Shown here piece after piece: positions 6,112 through 6,568 of a DNA stretch of 6,568 nt. The stretch's first letter is position 1. Each line of letters begins with the position of its first letter. The translations under genes were made by a program, and so were the position numbers. A model generated the notes under the pieces. That model saw nothing but the letters and a program-made list of their open reading frames with translations, ran no database searches and was not told where the DNA came from. Location: assembly GCA_031261125.1 (NCBI GenBank), contig JAISJZ010000380.1, positions 1 through 6,568 of the forward strand, written 5' to 3'. The DNA comes from Planctomycetaceae bacterium. GTDB taxonomy: Bacteria > Planctomycetota > Planctomycetia > Pirellulales > Thermoguttaceae.

Positions 6112-6568
6112 TTATTGATAAACCTTCAAATCGCCGTCCAACGTTCGGTTGACAAGGCAGTAGGACATTTCCAGCCAGTACAGCCGACGATTGACCGGGT
6201 ATGTCATCAGCGGTACGTCGCCTGCCATCTGCACAGAACCGTTGCGGAGAATGAACATTGCCGCTTGGTACAAGTCCGGCAACTCCGCACCGCAACCCAG
6301 TGCCGTACTTTCGTGTAGCGATGTTGGTTCTTTCAATGTCCACGTTGTACGTCCGACCCAATCGAGAAAGTCCGTCTCCGTCCAGTCCTTTTCATAGTGG
6401 TTTATTTTCGGCACGGCATCGGGATTGCTGACTGCCGCAAAAATTGCCGGTAAAACCTCTTCGATGTTCTCTTCCGGTGATTCAAAAAGCCCCTTTGCCT
6501 GCTCGGTTCCCCAAAAACGTTGGGCGGGCGGTCCCAGTACCTTGATATGCTCGTCGGGTGCCAGAAAA
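6112..6568 (-). CDS. Unrecognised protein, C-terminal part only
   Basis: The frame is open from the right edge to a TAA at 6112-6114, giving 151 residues of an incomplete protein. I do not recognise the family. The visible part is soluble-looking: no signal peptide, no membrane segment and no low-complexity repeat. Numbering from the edge, it contains 'PPAQRFWGTEQAKGLF' (13-28), an acidic stretch 'ESPEENIEEVLP' (29-40), a Trp-rich part 'DWTETDFLDWVGRTTWTL' (58-75), 'GCGAELPDLYQAAMFIL' near the middle of the second half, and the ending 'TLDGDLKVYQ'. The balanced residue use and Trp/Tyr content favour this frame over the overlapping minus-strand frame at 6047-6361. A GTG at 6412-6414 is not a likely start, because no ribosome binding site precedes it and the frame stays protein-like further upstream. 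The 359-base gap downstream suggests it is not tightly linked with the ATPase gene. Confidence 0.7.
   Translation of the reverse strand, partial: FLAPDEHIKVLGPPAQRFWGTEQAKGLFESPEENIEEVLPAIFAAVSNPDAVPKINHYEKDWTETDFLDWVGRTTWTLKEPTSLHESTALGCGAELPDLYQAAMFILRNGSVQMAGDVPLMTYPVNRRLYWLEMSYCLVNRTLDGDLKVYQ

Noticed and set aside
6047..6361. Minus-strand 104-codon frame starting 'MGRTYNVDIE'
   Set aside because: It overlaps the longer open frame 6112-6568, which continues past the window edge and has more natural residue use. This one is Arg-rich and runs into the inverted-repeat region.

Overview
All three genes I can support in this window are read from the minus strand. The best guess for the organism is a Planctomycetota (or wider PVC-group) bacterium, possibly host-associated. 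The GspE/PilB-type ATPase has wording in its core (for example 'PMIHGEGIVMRLLDKG') that recalls planctomycete homologues. The large surface protein mixes chlamydia-type polymorphic outer membrane protein (Pmp) repeats with autotransporter-associated strand repeats, a mix typical of PVC bacteria. This taxonomy comes from memory of the families, not from a search.

Layout from right to left, which is the direction of transcription: (1) 6112-6568 holds the C-terminal 151 residues of an unrecognised protein that enters from the right edge. (2) 5753-6111 is a 359-base gap with a plausible plus-strand promoter, a strong Shine-Dalgarno site with a 9-codon ORF, and two inverted repeats. (3) 4025-5752 is a complete 575-residue type IV pilus / type II secretion assembly ATPase with all of its catalytic boxes. 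(4) 3897-4024 is a 128-base gap with a clear ribosome binding site, a spaced direct repeat and one arm of a 14-base inverted repeat. (5) 1-3896 is an uninterrupted reading frame of 1298 codons that runs off the left edge. It encodes a secreted, repeat-rich surface protein with a signal peptide.

The surface protein is the main content. It appears to be built from two diverged copies of one large module. Each copy has FxxN/GGA[IVM] beta-helix repeats, then 'KSGTG' type strand repeats, then a W-x6-W box, then a Gly-rich region. The C-terminus, where a beta-barrel or anchor would lie, is outside the window.

The ATPase and the surface protein could both contribute to the cell envelope (pilus or secretion power, and surface contact), but their adjacency is the only link seen here. 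I found no tRNA, rRNA, CRISPR array, insertion sequence or phage gene.
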